A stretch of 64,000 nucleotides of DNA from Agapanthus africanus (lineage: Eukaryota > Streptophyta > Magnoliopsida > Asparagales > Amaryllidaceae): NCBI GenBank assembly GCA_030015575.1, contig JASDDO010000026.1:189125739-189189738 (forward strand), in the 5' to 3' direction. The notes below the pieces were generated by a model. The model saw only the letters and a list, made by a program, of their open reading frames with translations, did no database searches and was not told the DNA's origin. The position numbers and the translations under genes are program-made. Shown here one piece after another: positions 47,068 to 60,119 of the stretch (its first letter is position 1; every line of letters begins with the position of its first letter).

Positions 47068-50000
47068 TGTAACGTTTTGAAAATCGTTTCGGTGAAATTT
47101 CGAAAAAACTGTAAAATAAGGGGGTTTTCTGTAAAAAGTCAAAATGCAAATATCTTTATTATAAAATTAAATATACATATTCTAGCTATGTAATTACTAG
47201 TATTTGGTATTTATTGAGCCACTGGTGAAATTTCAAATTTTCTGAAAAATTTTCCGAAATTAATTATTTTAATATTATTTTAAGCCGTCACTAATACATT
47301 TAATTAGGGAAAATTACAAATTGGAATGAGTTGAAACAAATTTTGTGCATCATAAAACATTAAATAAAATTTTATCAAGTGGTTTTTGAAATGAAACCGT
47401 TTGCCAAAACGGTTTAGAAAATATCGAAGAAAAAGGCTTTTTTTTAGTGTAAATGGATGTTTGGGGTATTGTATTTATCATTTTTTATCACCCCACACCC
47501 ATACCCACACTCACACACCCCCATTTATTTCCTTCCTTGGCTGAATTCAGCAGCCCCATCAATTTTCCCCACTTGAATTTCAAAGAAAAGAAAGAAAAGA
47601 AAAGAAAAGAAATGAGAATGGATAAAAGTGTTAGTTGAATGTTGACTTGGACTTTTCCTTTACCCATACCTCACACCACACTCCCTCTCTCCTCTCCCCC
47701 ACCTGCAATGGCCGAGCACCCCCCCCTCCATTTCAGCCCCTTCATTCTTCATCTCTTTCTCTTTAAAAAAGTTCATCAAAAATGCTTGAAAAATCCACAA
47801 AAAATCAAGCAAAAATCCAAATCAAAATCCACCTCCTACCCATTTTCCCTTGGCTACCATAGCATGGATCTAGGGATTTAGATTTTAATTTGGGAGGCTA
47901 AGTGTGCTTGTAGGATCTTCAAATTTATTTGGATATAATTCTAACCTTATTCATATATTGTTGTTTAATTGCTTCTATGTTAACAAATTTGATGTTTAAT
48001 TGGGTTTTATTACAACTTTAGAAAATTCAAGACTAGGGTTTGAATTTAATTAGATTTTTTATCATTAGTTTATGGTTGTAATGAGGAGATTAACATGTAA
48101 TTTTATGCAAAATCTAAGTTGGTTGCTACTTGCTAATTTGTTAAATTAAAATGGTGATAATTTTGCTAAATTGCTAACTAGTTTTTAAAAAAAATTGTTT
48201 AAATATTGGGTTTAAAATGTGATTAGGTTTTTCATGACTTCATTAACATTATAAAATATAGTTTAATACTTTAGTTCATGAAAATCCAAGCTAAATTGTT
48301 GTTTGTGCATTTTTGCTATAAAATTGTTAAAATTGGGTATATTGTAAACTAGAATTTTGGAATTTATGGAAATTGAAGAGAATAAATTATAGGAATGGTT
48401 TATATGACTTTGTTATGATATTTAGTGAATATTGTGGCCGCTAGATTCGTTTAAACATCAAGAGGTTGTATTAAAGCGGTTAATTTTGCTTATTAGGTTT
48501 TCGGAAAAATAGCTTTAAAGCGAATTTGAAGTTTTGGTGATTTTAATCCTATTTTATATATATAATTAAGGTGTTGTGAAACCACGATTGATACGTTTGA
48601 GTTTTTCTCGATGGTTTGAAGTTTGTACGCCGACGTCGAGGGTTTTTGGGTTGATTTGTGAAAGCAACCATAGGTTTTGACCTATGTGGGATTCACGTGT
48701 CGTTTTTGGGTCATGAGTCGGATTTTAATACGACACGGTGCGTTATGATATGTAGGTACCCCATGTGGACTTCGAGACGACAAGAAAGCGCGTGGCGACG
48801 TCGGCACCAGCTAGCGAGGACCAGGTGAGTAGATTTATATCTACGGGGAGAAGTCGGGTGGATGGCGTATAGCACCCCCGCAGTCCGTAGTGTAGCTCAT
48901 ATATATATGTTTATATATGTGTTTTATGATACGAGAATGTTTATTCATGTTATGATTATGTGTTCATGGATTAGCTTTAGGTTAGTTGCGAAACCCTAGA
49001 GTAGTTGTTATACCCTCATACGCACACACAGACTGGCATACTTTACTTTCTTGTGCGCAGATTGGGATGTGTATACATGTATATATGCGTGGGTATGGGA
49101 CTATGCATATGTACATTCATATACGCATGCATGGATAATGATGATAGTACTTAGGATTTATGATGAGTCGATGAGATTTGATTTGAGGCCATGAGATCGG
49201 TGATATAGCAGGGTTCGTATTTGAGATACGACATGACGTTGTAGCGGGTCCTTGACGTAGTGTTTCACACACGTGCATGCATACTTAGGCGGTATCAGTA
49301 TTGTACTAGACGTAGATCAGTACCCCGATCATGATATTTGATAAAGAGGATACCAAGTGAATAGTATGATGATTGTGATATTAACCCGTACCCAGATTTG
49401 GGGATGCCGTACGACGGATTTACATACGAGCTATATTTTGATGATTGATCCGCACTTTTGACTTAGGATGCCTGCTTATAGATATGGTATCGGATATGAT
49501 ATTATTGAGGCGGGATCACCGACTAATATATATACAGGTATGTATATGTATCAACTCAGATGTTAGGCGGTTTCCTTACCTGTAGTCCAGCTTGTTAGCT
49601 TAGCCCTTTAATTTAGTTTAGTTGTTAGATTAGATTCGATTCTTACCTATTTCAAAAACTAACGAATCGTGGGTATTTTAAAAGACGGCCCAAGGGATCC
49701 TACGGATATTTCAAAAGTCGTATCTTTTCATAAAAACACCATAGCCCATATTTTCAAAACCCCATGATTCGCGTTATTTCAAAAGGCACCATTTGTAGGA
49801 CTTATATTAAATTAATGCAGATTAGTTATAGTTGCATCTAGTATTCAGCTCCCGCTCATTATTGTGGTTCGCTTCGCATCGCATGCTTATATTATGTTTC
49901 ATACTCCATTATTGATATCATGCTGTTAGGACACCAGCACCATTACCGATGATGCGTATGTACCACGTACACTTACTTGCCGGCTCACACACAACATCAT

Positions 50001-51628
50001 CGGTAATTGCCATGTCACGTATACCTTAGAAAATATTATTGCTTGACATAGCCTGTTAGCTAATAGTTTAGACATGATATTAGCGTACTTACCTTATATG
50101 TTAGTTTAGACATTGTAGTTATTACCTGCTACTTCATGCATACTGTTATTCATTGTTATGCCGCATCCATGGATTCTCATGCCTATATTCACTATTTTAC
50201 GTGTTATTGAGGTTTTGGATTCGGATTTCCATGAGATTTTCTGGATTTGGAGGAAAACCGCAAAAACATAAATAAACTTTTTCACTTTTGTAAAATAAAA
50301 AGTGCGCTTTTCCCATAATGTATGAGTCGTCCACCTTGAGTTTGCTGATGGATTTCGAGACCCGATTCGAGGAGTGGAGGAACCGTTTCGGGTACATGGT
50401 GGGCCCGGTGCGGTACCCCGGGACAAGAGGATCGTGTTGTTGACGTTGAGCCTGGCAGGGGAGCACTACCGACCGGTGATATTACCCGACGCGTCGGATA
50501 TCCGGAGGATACCGTCGTGGTCTTGAGATAGATGGTAGGGGCCGGTCTGGATTGACGGCGCCCTAGATATTGTGATTGAGATATTGAGATTTTGAGATAT
50601 TGAGGTACAGATATTGTGATACAGAGATATCGAGATATTTGGACACTTGTTTTGTGCCGATGCTGGGCACTGTTTTATGCTGATTTCATTTATGGTACCT
50701 CACTTTTAAAATACAGAAATCTCACTGATTTATGAAAGCAGTTTTCGTCAGTACATGCATTCTGTTCCATGCATTCATACATCATCCATATGATACATTG
50801 CTACCTGAGGCACTGGCACGGGCACATGGAATTACACTTGGATTAGATATTTACCCTAGTCATTGTTATAGACTGCTGGTTTTATTTTAGGATTATATAT
50901 ATTGATCGTATGACCTAGGATTGCGTTATACATGTGATTTCTATTCGTTGATGTTTTTCTATTCACGAGTTGGCAACTCACCCCCGTTGTGCCCCAGTTT
51001 CTTACAGGTTTCGCCGTACAGGTTTCTTTACGGCTTTGCTGGCACTGCTTCCCATTTCCGGGTGACTTGCTAGTAGGTGGGTTTACTTGTATCGTACCCC
51101 CATTATATATCTTGTATATTATTATTCAATTGTATCTAGAAGTTCCATCAACCAAACATGTATTTATTTTTGAGATAGAGACCCGTGATATTATTCTTTC
51201 GACCTTAGAGTCGCGCGTTGTATTTCTATGGATTTCTTGCTGTTTTGAGTTTCCTTTTGAGTTTTGATCCTCGCCCTTGGCGTTGTATATTATATTGCTT
51301 GTGTGGTTGTGACCGTCGATTGACGAAGAGCTAGCTCCCGCTTGGGGATGCCTTTTTATTGATTTCGTATACTATTCATGTTGTATCCCGTTTGGGGGCC
51401 AGTTTTACAAAGGACACTCTGCCGAAATTTTCAGGAAATACTTGATGTTTTTAAAACCGCATAACTCGGCTTATGCTATTGAAACTACTTGCTTTAAGTT
51501 GGTTTTTCCTGCACTCTACATCTTTTCTTAGTTTGGATTTCTGGGTTTTCGGTTTACTTAGATTACGTACGCCTCGAGACGTTCGTAGTTTAAGTGCCAG
51601 TCAAGTTCCGTACTTTCGGGTCGTGACA
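47068..51628 (+). repeat. 5' LTR of I
   Basis: 4.56 kb, TGTAACGTTTTGAAAATCG to TTTCGGGTCGTGACA. Contains pyrimidine-rich and AT-rich stretches, GAGATATT-type simple repeats (about 50570-50640), and palindromes TATCCGGAGGATA (near 50497), GAGTTGGCAACTC (near 50971) and GAGCTAGCTC (near 51328). It has no coding region; short open frames in it are not gene-like. Confidence 0.93.
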
Positions 51629-54594
51629 AAGTTGGTATCAGAGCGCTAGGTTTTACCTTCGGAGCGTAGGATGACCCTTGGTTGATGGAATAGGTGACTA
51701 AAGTAGAGTGACGTACCGTAGGTATGTTCCGCGGCATATTTACGATACGCTACTCCACTTAAGAAGCCTTAGGATGTACATTTCTTTGCTCAGTATTATA
51801 TTCATTCCGATCTAGCCTCATCAGTACCAGTTATGGTTTTGCTGCCACGATTACGGGCAGGGAGAGCTACAGCTAAAGTTGCGGTCAGCACGAGCTCGTC
51901 AAGAACGAGGACTGACCAGGGCATGATTCCGGCGACACACGATTGCAGAGATGTGTCTTTTCATTGTGTCTTCGCGCCACGAGCGTTGGGTGGATTGCTG
52001 TATGAGATTACTCGGACGTGCCGATTTGCACTAGAGGATTGAGCCACTGATAGAGGCCAGCCAGATTTTGATGACCATTGAAGTATTGCTTACTCATGAT
52101 GATTGAGGCACTGTTCAGCGTGCAGACGAGTGAGCCAGTTGTTGCTGCGAGCGACGAGATATCGCCCCATATGTTGGAGCTATTGCAGTACAGGTTGTAC
52201 TAAGAGATGATAGAAGGTCGCTAGTCACCCGAGGATGAATGACTAGGACATGTGGTTCGTTCGCCTACCCGATGAGAGGTCATCAGATAGATTGATTCCA
52301 GCTAGAGACGACTTCACGCGGAGACGTTGGGAGTCGACAGAGACGATCGAATGTCAGAAACCTATTATTCCAAGTTTAAAGTATTCGGAAGGGCATGCAG
52401 GCAATTCTATGGACCCTCTAGAAGAATGAAACCCTAACTCGACTTAATGACCGTGTGAAAGCCTTTGAACCTTTGAGTTTGCGGCAGTTCTACGGCGCCA
52501 TTAGTGAGGCTTGGGTTTGCCCTTCTACGGCTGGACCACCGATGCTGTGGTATGTACTCGATACTATTAAACTGTGCCCAAGATGTTGAGCCCTTGGGGG
52601 TTATGAAGTTTTGACAATCGATTGGATGGTTCGACTTAATTCGGATGCTAGGTGGTGAGATGCATTTCTTGGGAGACTCCCGATCCAAGGATAGCCGTTA
52701 GAGCTCAGTCCATGCAGCCACGACGAAACGAGTCCGAAGCGGTCGACATTAGAGAAAAATGGAGTAAGAGGTTCGTACAAGATCTGGATATGATGACGTT
52801 CCCCTCCGCCGACATCAGAGATGCGATGCGCATGCCGAGGCAGAGTACTGGATATACCTTCCAGAAGGAGTCGCGATGGGTATGCAGTAGTTCCAGAGCA
52901 AGATGCAGATATAGGAAAGGACAATGAATTCCGGACAGTTGGCAGAGACGAGACATGGAAGAGACCGTGAGCAGGATTCCTTCCAGGACACTGCTGCAAT
53001 GATACTTGCACCCAAGATAAGATGTGTCACTACATTCAGATAGCCAGAGGCCGACGCCAGTGATATGCTGTCTTACGAGTGGTCGCGATGATTGACCGAG
53101 AGATGACCAGAGAAGTGCCAGAACGGAATCATCCCCGTTAGCACATCTGACAGGGCCGATGAGCTGATGGACCGAGAGATTGGTAATTCACAGTGAAGAC
53201 CTTGACCCAGGAGTGGTCATTGTTACGCACACCAGCAGGCCAGAGTTCATGATCATCGACGAGACGTCCCACTAGTGACCGCGACAGTTGGCCCGAGATT
53301 CTTAGAGGATGCACTTGAGCGGTACTATTCCGCCATTATTGATTTCGATGTTTTGGGTGATTTATTTGCATGATTTGATTTTGATGATTGAGGATTTATG
53401 ATCTTTGCACTGTGTTGCACTTGATATCGTTTTCGTGCTTTGGTTTCACATGTTTGTGATTTTACGGTTTTAGACATTTGAGTTGATTTTGTGCGTATGC
53501 ACGCACATGATTTGGTTCCTGCACTCTGTATAGTTTATATATGCTTGCAGTGCAGTGATACGCCTTTTGTGCACTTAGATGCACTGGACTTCGATTTCGA
53601 TTGTGATACTCGATATTTGTTTTGTGCACCTTGTGCACCTGATTTGATTTTGCGCATATTCGGCGCTTGATATTGGATTTCATGATTTCGTGCACGATGG
53701 ATGCACCCGATTTGGATTTTCGTGCATGTTGGGCGCATGTTTTGAGGTGCGATTTTGGTGCACACCAGATGCACTAAATCGAGATTCTTCGTGCATGTTA
53801 GATGCACCTGATTTTGCTGTCAGGCATACACGTTGCCTACGACAGATGCTTTGTGCACACCCGATGCACTTAGATCTTGTTTCTGTGCACTTGTATGGCA
53901 CGTATATGGATTTTGATTGTCGTGCGCACCAGACGCACGTAGTATTCATACGCGTATTTTGGGATTGATTTCTTATAGAGCAGTACATTTTTTTAATGAT
54001 AATTGCGATGTGTTTTCGTACTAAGCAGGACTAGTCAGAGGACGGTACCTGAATGTATTTTGCATGCATTGATAGCTATTGAAGGGAATTCCAAAAAGCG
54101 AGCTATAGTCTCAGTATTTACCTACGTGTCTGATATGACACGAAACGTTTAAAACAAGGAAAACCCTTCTAAATTGTTTTCCAAAACGGCTGAACGTACA
54201 TTTCAAACAAAGGTATATATGTATATAGTTATTTTCTTATGATAGACGTCCGCCACTGTGCAGTGTTATGTGCATTGCACAGCAACTTAAAGGATTTGGC
54301 ATGCATTTCCTCTTGATATTTGCATGTATAGTTCCGATTTATAGCATATCGGTCATGCTTGAGATTTGGCATTCGTGTCTTCACCTTGACTCCGATGATT
54401 GCGGGATGCTTGACGGAGTTTTGATTTCGAGTTATCTACTCATTACTCATGCGCATGCATTGCGCTATGATGTGTTTATGTATTTATGATTTCGAAACCC
54501 CGGCGATTTGATGGTTTTGGCTGAAATATTTTAGTATTTGGAGGGGGAGTTTTAATTTAAATTCGGGGACCAAATTTCTTTAAGGGGGGAAGAT
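51629..54594 (+). other. Internal region of I, no recognisable coding domain
   Basis: It begins with the primer-binding site TGGTATCAGAGC (51633-51644, initiator-Met type) and ends with a polypurine tract (TTAAGGGGGGAAGAT, 54580-54594). Between them, short open frames such as the one at 51833 (RLRAGRATAKVAVSTSSSRT) could be worn-down gag start sequence, but I cannot support this. A hairpin repeat array occupies 53485-53945. Confidence 0.8.
53485..53945 (+). repeat. Diverged tandem hairpin array in I (GTGCA...TGCAC)
   Basis: About ten units with an inverted repeat around a short loop, followed by a TTTGATTTTG-like spacer: GTGCACTTAGATGCAC, GTGCACCTTGTGCAC, GTGCACGATGGATGCAC, GTGCACACCAGATGCAC, GTGCATGTTAGATGCAC, GTGCACACCCGATGCAC and GTGCGCACCAGACGCAC. 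The last keeps pairing by changing both arms (GTGCG/CGCAC). Confidence 0.8.
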
Positions 54595-57500
54595 TGTAAC
54601 GTTTTGAAAATCGTTTCGGTGAAATTTCGAAAAAAACGGTAAAATAAGGGGGTTTTCTGTAAAAAGTCAAAATGCAAATATCTTTATTATAAAATTAAAT
54701 ATACATATTCTAGCTATGTAATTGCTAGTATTTGGTGTTTATTGAGCCACTGGTGAAATTTCAAATTTTCTGAAATTTTTTCCGAAATTAATTATTTTAA
54801 TATTATTTTAAGCCGTCACTAATATATTTAATTAGGGAAAATTATAAATTGGAATGAGTTAAAACAAATTTTGTGCATCATAAAATATTAAATAAAATTT
54901 TATCATGTGGTTTCTGAAATGAAATCGTTTGCCAAAACGGTTTAGAAAATATCGAAGAAAAAGGCTTTTTTTAGTGTAAATGGATGTTTGGGGTATTGTA
55001 TTTATCATTTTTCATCACCCCACACCAATACCCACACTCACACACCCCCATTTATTTCCTCCCTTGGCTGAATTCAGCATCCCCATCAATTTTCCCCACT
55101 TGAATTTCAAAGAAAAGAAAGAAAAGAAAAGAAAAGAAATGAGAATGGATAAAAGTGTTAGTTGAATGTTGACTTGGACTTTTCCTTTACCCATACCTCA
55201 CACCACACTCCCTCTCTCCTCTCCCCCACCTGCAATGGCCGAGCCCCCCCCCCCCTCCATTTCAGCCCCTTCATTCTTCATCTCTTTCTCTTTAAAAAAG
55301 TTCATCAAAAATGCTTGAAAAATCCACAAAAAATCTAGCAAAAATCCAAATCAAAATCCACCTCCTATCCATTTTCCCTTGGCTACCATAGCATTGATCT
55401 AGAGATTTAGATTTCAATTTGGGAGGCTAAGTGTGCTTGTAGGATCTTCAAATTTATTTGGGTATAATAACCTTATTCATATATTGTTGTTTAATTGCTT
55501 CTATGTTAACAAATTTGATGTTTAATTGGGTTTTATTGCAACTTTAGTAAATTCAAGACTAGGGTTTGAATTTAATTAGGGTTTTTACCATTAGTTTATG
55601 GTTGTAATGAGGAGATTAACATGTAATTGTATGCAAAATCTAAGTTGGTTGCTACTTGCTAATTTGTTAAATTAAAATGGTGATAATTTTTCTAAATTGC
55701 TAACTAGGTTTTAAAAAAATTGTTTAAATATTGGGTTTAAAAATGTGATTAGATTTCTTATGACTTCATTAACATTATAAAATATAGTTTAATATTTTAG
55801 TTCATGAAAATCCAAGCTAAATTGTTGTTTGTGCATTTTTGCTATAAAATTGTTAAAATTGGGTATATTGTAAACTAGAATTTTGGAATTTATGGAAATT
55901 GATGAGAATAAATTATAGGAATGGTTTATATGACTTTGTTAAGATATTTAGTGAATATTGTGGCCGCTAGATTCATTTAAACAACAAGAGGTTGTATTAA
56001 AGCGGTTAATTTTGCTTATTAGGTTTTCGGAAAAATAGCTTTAAAGCGAATTTGAAGTTTTGGTGATTTTAACCCTATTTTATATATATAATTAAGGTGT
56101 TGTGAAACCACGATTGATACGTTTGAGTTTTTCTCGATGGTTTGGCGTTTGTACGCCGACGTCGAGAGTTTTTGGGTTGATTTGCGAAAGCAACCATAGG
56201 TTTTGACCTATGTGGGATTCACGTGTCGTTTTTGGGTCATGAGTCGGATTTTAATACGACACGGTGCGTTATGATATGTAGGTACCCCATGTGGACTTCG
56301 AGACGACAAGCAAGCGCGTGGCGACGTCGGCACCGGCTAGCGAGGACCAGGTGAGTAGATTTATATCTACGGGGAGAAGTCGGGTGGATGGCGTATAGCA
56401 CCCCCACAGTCCGTAGTGTAGCTCATATATATATGTTTATATAGGTGTTTTATGATACGAGAATGTTTATTCATGTTATGATTATGTGTTCATGGATTAG
56501 CTTTAGGTTAGTTGCGAAACCCTAGAGTAGTTGTTATACCCACATACGCACACACAGACTGGCATACTTTACTTTCTTGTGCGCAGATTGGGATGTGTAT
56601 ACATGTATATATGCGTGGGTATGGGACTATGCATATGTACATTCATATACGCATGCATGGATAATAATGATTGTACTTGGGATTTATGATGAGTCGATGA
56701 GATTTGATTTGAGGCCGTGAGATCGGTGATATAGCAGGGTTCGTATTTGAGATACGACATGACGTTGTAGCGGGTCCTTGACGTAGTGTTTCACACACGT
56801 GCATACATACTTAGGCGGTATCAGTATTGTACTAGACGTAGATCAGTACCCCAATCATGATATTTGATAAAGAGGATACCAGGTGAATAATATGATGAAT
56901 GTGATATTAACCCGTACCCAGATTTGGGGATGCCGTACGACGGATTTATGTACGAGCTATATTTTGATGATTGATCCGCACTCTTGACTTGGGATGCCTG
57001 CTTATAGATATGGTATCGGATATGATATTATTGAGGCGGGATCACCGACTAATATATATACAGGTATGTATATGTATCGACTCAGATGTTAGGCGGTTTC
57101 CTTACCTGTAGTCCAGCTTGTTAGCTTAGCCCTTTAATTTAGTTTAGTTGTTTGATTAGATTCGATTCTTACCTATTTCAAAAACTAATGAATCGTGGGT
57201 ATTTTAAAAGACAGCCCAAGGGATCCTACGGATATTTCAAAAGACGTATCTTTTCATAAAAACACCGTAGCCCCTATTTTCAAAACCCCATGATTCGCGT
57301 TATTTCAAAAGGTACCATTTGTAGGACTTATATTAGATTAATGCAGATTAGTTATAGTTGCATCTAGTATTCAGCTCCCGCTCATTATTGTGGTTCGCTT
57401 CGCATCGCATGCTTATATTATGTTTCATACTCCATTATTGATATCATGCTGTTAGGACACCAGCACCATTACCGATGATGCGTATGTACCACGTACAATT

Positions 57501-59152
57501 ACTTGCCGGCTCACACACATCTTCATCGGTAATTGCCATGTCACGTACACCTTAGAAAATATTGTTGCTTGACATAGCCTGTTAGCTAATAGTTTAGACA
57601 TGATATTAGCGTACTTACCTTATATGTTAGTTTAGACATTGTAGTTATTACATGCTACTTAATGCATACTGTTATTCATTGTTATGCCGCATCCATGGAT
57701 TCTCATGCCTATATTCACTATTTTACGTGTTATTGAGGTTTTGGGTTCGGATTTCCATGAGATTTTCTTGATTTGGAGGAAAACCGCAAAAACATAAATA
57801 AACCTTTTCTCTTATGTAAAATAAAAGGTGCAGTTTTCCCATGATGTATGAGTTGCCCACCATGAGTTTGCTGAAGGATTTCGAGACCCGATTCGAGGAG
57901 TGGAGGAACCGTTTCGGGTACATGGTGGGCCCGGTGCGGTACCCCGGGGCAAGAGGATCGTGTTGTTGACGTTGAGCCTGGCAGGGGAGCACTACCGACC
58001 GGTGATATTACCCGACGCGTCGGATATCCGGAGGATACCGTCATGGTCTTGAGATAGATGGTAGGCACCGGTATGGATTGACGGCGCCCTAGATATTGTG
58101 ATTGAGATATTGAGATTTTGAGATATTGAGGTACAGATATTGTGATACAGAGATATCGAGATATTTGGACACTTGTTTTGTGTCGATGCTGGGCACTGTT
58201 TTATGCTGATTTCATTTATGGTACCTCACTTTTAAAATACAGAAATCTCACTGATTTATGAAAGCAGTTTTCGTCAGTACATGCATTATGTTCCATGCAT
58301 TCATACATCATCCATATGATACATTGCTACCTGAGGCACTGGCACGGGCACATGGAATTACACTTGGATTAGATATTTACCCTAGTCATTGTTATAGACT
58401 GCTGGTTTTATTTGAGGATTATATATATTGATCGTATGACCTAGGATTGCGTTATACATGTGATTTCTATTCGTTGATGTTTTTCTATTCACGAGTTGGC
58501 AACTCACCCCCGTTGTGCCCCAGTTTCTTGCAGGTTTCGCCGTACAGGTTTCTTTACGGCTTTGCTAGCACTGCTTTCCATTTCCGGGTGACTAGCTAGT
58601 AGGTGGGATTACTTGTATCGTACCCCCATTATATATCTTGTATATTATTATTCAGTTGTATCTAGAAGTTCCTTCAACCAAACATGTATTTATTTTTGAG
58701 ATTGAGACCAGTGATGTTATTCTTTCGACCTTAGAGTCGCGCGTTTTATTTCTATGGATTTCTTGCTGTTTTGAGTTTCCTTTTGAGTTTTGATCCTCGC
58801 CCTTGGCGTTGTATATTATATTTCTTGTATGGTTGTGACCGTCGATTGACGAAGAGCTAGCTCCCGCTTGGGGATGCCTTTTTATTGATTTCGTATACTA
58901 TTCATGTTGTATCCCGTTTGGGGGCCAGTTTTACAAAGGAAACTGCCGAAATTTTCAGGAAATACTTGATGTTTTTAAAACCGCATAACTCAGCTTATGC
59001 TATTGAAACTACTTGCTTTAAGTTGGTTTTTCCTGCACTCTACATCTTTTCTTGGTTTGGATTTCTGGGTTTTCGGTTTACTTAGATTACGTACGCCTCG
59101 AGACGTTCGTAGTTTAAGTGCCGGTCATGTTCCGTACTTTCGGGTCGTGACA
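54595..59152 (+). repeat. 3' LTR of I
   Basis: 4.56 kb and nearly identical to the 5' LTR along its length, including the same palindromes and simple repeats. Followed by target duplication GAAAA and resumed F RNase H sequence. Confidence 0.95.
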
Positions 59153-59344
59153 GAAAAACACTGCCTGGCGTTGATCTTCGCGATAACGAAGCTCAGACAC
59201 TATGTGTTGGCATACGAGGTCCATCTCATATCAAAGGTGGATCCCCTCAAATATTTGATGTCAAATGCCATATTAACAGGACGGCTCGGTAAGTGGGCCC
59301 TACTCTTAATGGAATTCTCGGTGACATACTGACCCCTCAAGGCA
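59153..59344 (+). pseudogene. F RNase H region, part after element I
   Basis: F resumes with a KHCLALIFAITKLRHYVLAY block, typical of the end of gypsy RNase H, then the connection LTGRLGKWALLLMEF. The inserted element I separates this from the part ending at 47067. Confidence 0.85.
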
Positions 59345-59830
59345 GTGAAAGGCCAAGCCATCGCTGACTTCCTCACTGAGCATCCGATACCTGCCGATTC
59401 TCCTTTGAACTGTAAATTGCCCGACGAGCATGCGTTTGACACGATCGACGATGAGAGAAGGGAGAATGATACCCAGTGGGAACTTTACTTTGATGGAGCA
59501 TCTTCCATGAAAAAGCGCAAACAAAGCACCCTCATAATCAAATCAGTAGTAGGCCTAATCTTCGTGACTCCACAAAGAGGGATAATGCGCTTTGCCTTCT
59601 CCTTAACAGAGCCGAGGATGAACAATGAAGCTAAATATGAAGCTTTAATAGCAGGTCTTGAGATCGCCGTCGACATTGGAATCGAGAACCTCCTTATATA
59701 CGGAGACTCCCAACTGATTGTTAGCCAAGTAAACGGCAATTATCAAACATGCAAGCCAGAGTTGGTGAAATACGGCGAGAGAGTGCAGCAACTGCTGACT
59801 CGAATTCATTCCTGCACCCTGTAAAGCATA
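59345..59830 (+). pseudogene. F second RNase H (archaeal-type, aRNH)
   Basis: After KGQAIADFLTEHP, a separate RNase H domain shows WELYFDGASS (catalytic Asp), NEAKYEALIAGLEIA (catalytic Glu) and LIYGDSQLIVSQVNG (catalytic Asp). An extra archaeal-type RNase H after the normal one is a known hallmark of the plant Tat lineage. The domain reads well in this copy. Confidence 0.88.
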
Positions 59831-60119
59831 CCGCGTGCGGAAAATAGCAAAGCGGATGCATTAATCGAGCTCGCTAAAGAAATGGCTGACGTGAGGATCA
59901 TGGTGCAAAGCCGTCGGGTCCTCGCACCGGCAGAAATATCTCCGGAATCTTCCGAAGAAAAGGGAGCGACCGAGTAAACGTCCCTACAAATAAAAGACCG
60001 GGAAAAGGCTAAGGATTAGAGAGAAGTCTTTATAGACTACTTCAAATCCTGTCGAACACCTGAAGATGCGTCATCAAGACATCAGCTCATGAAACGAGCT
60101 CTATCCTTCGTCTTTGTCA

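Larger units (their letters stand above)
47068..59152 (+). mobile_element. Element I: non-autonomous LARD-like LTR retrotransposon inserted in F
   Basis: 12.1 kb with LTRs of about 4.56 kb (47068-51628 and 54595-59152) and an internal region of only about 2.97 kb without recognisable gag or pol domains. Perfect target duplication GAAAA (47063-47067 and 59153-59157). TGTAAC...CGGGTCGTGACA termini, the iMet PBS context and the GGGGACCAAATTTCTTTAAG-type polypurine context resemble Tekay/Del-type Ty3/gypsy, so it is probably a large retrotransposon derivative of that lineage. LTRs are about 97-98% alike where compared. Confidence 0.92.

Noticed and set aside
47453-47881. Short proline- and lysine-rich open frames near the start of the I LTRs
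   Set aside because: Both LTRs carry them in simple pyrimidine- and A-rich sequence; no domain or conservation beyond the LTR.
51833-53030. Functional gag or host gene in the internal region of I
   Set aside because: Only short unconnected frames on both strands; a possible resemblance to a Tekay-type gag start is too weak to claim.
53535-53988. Overlapping minus-strand open frames with repeated CTK/HE motifs
   Set aside because: They are translations of the hairpin tandem array in I; repetition keeps frames open, and no domain or host-gene structure is visible.
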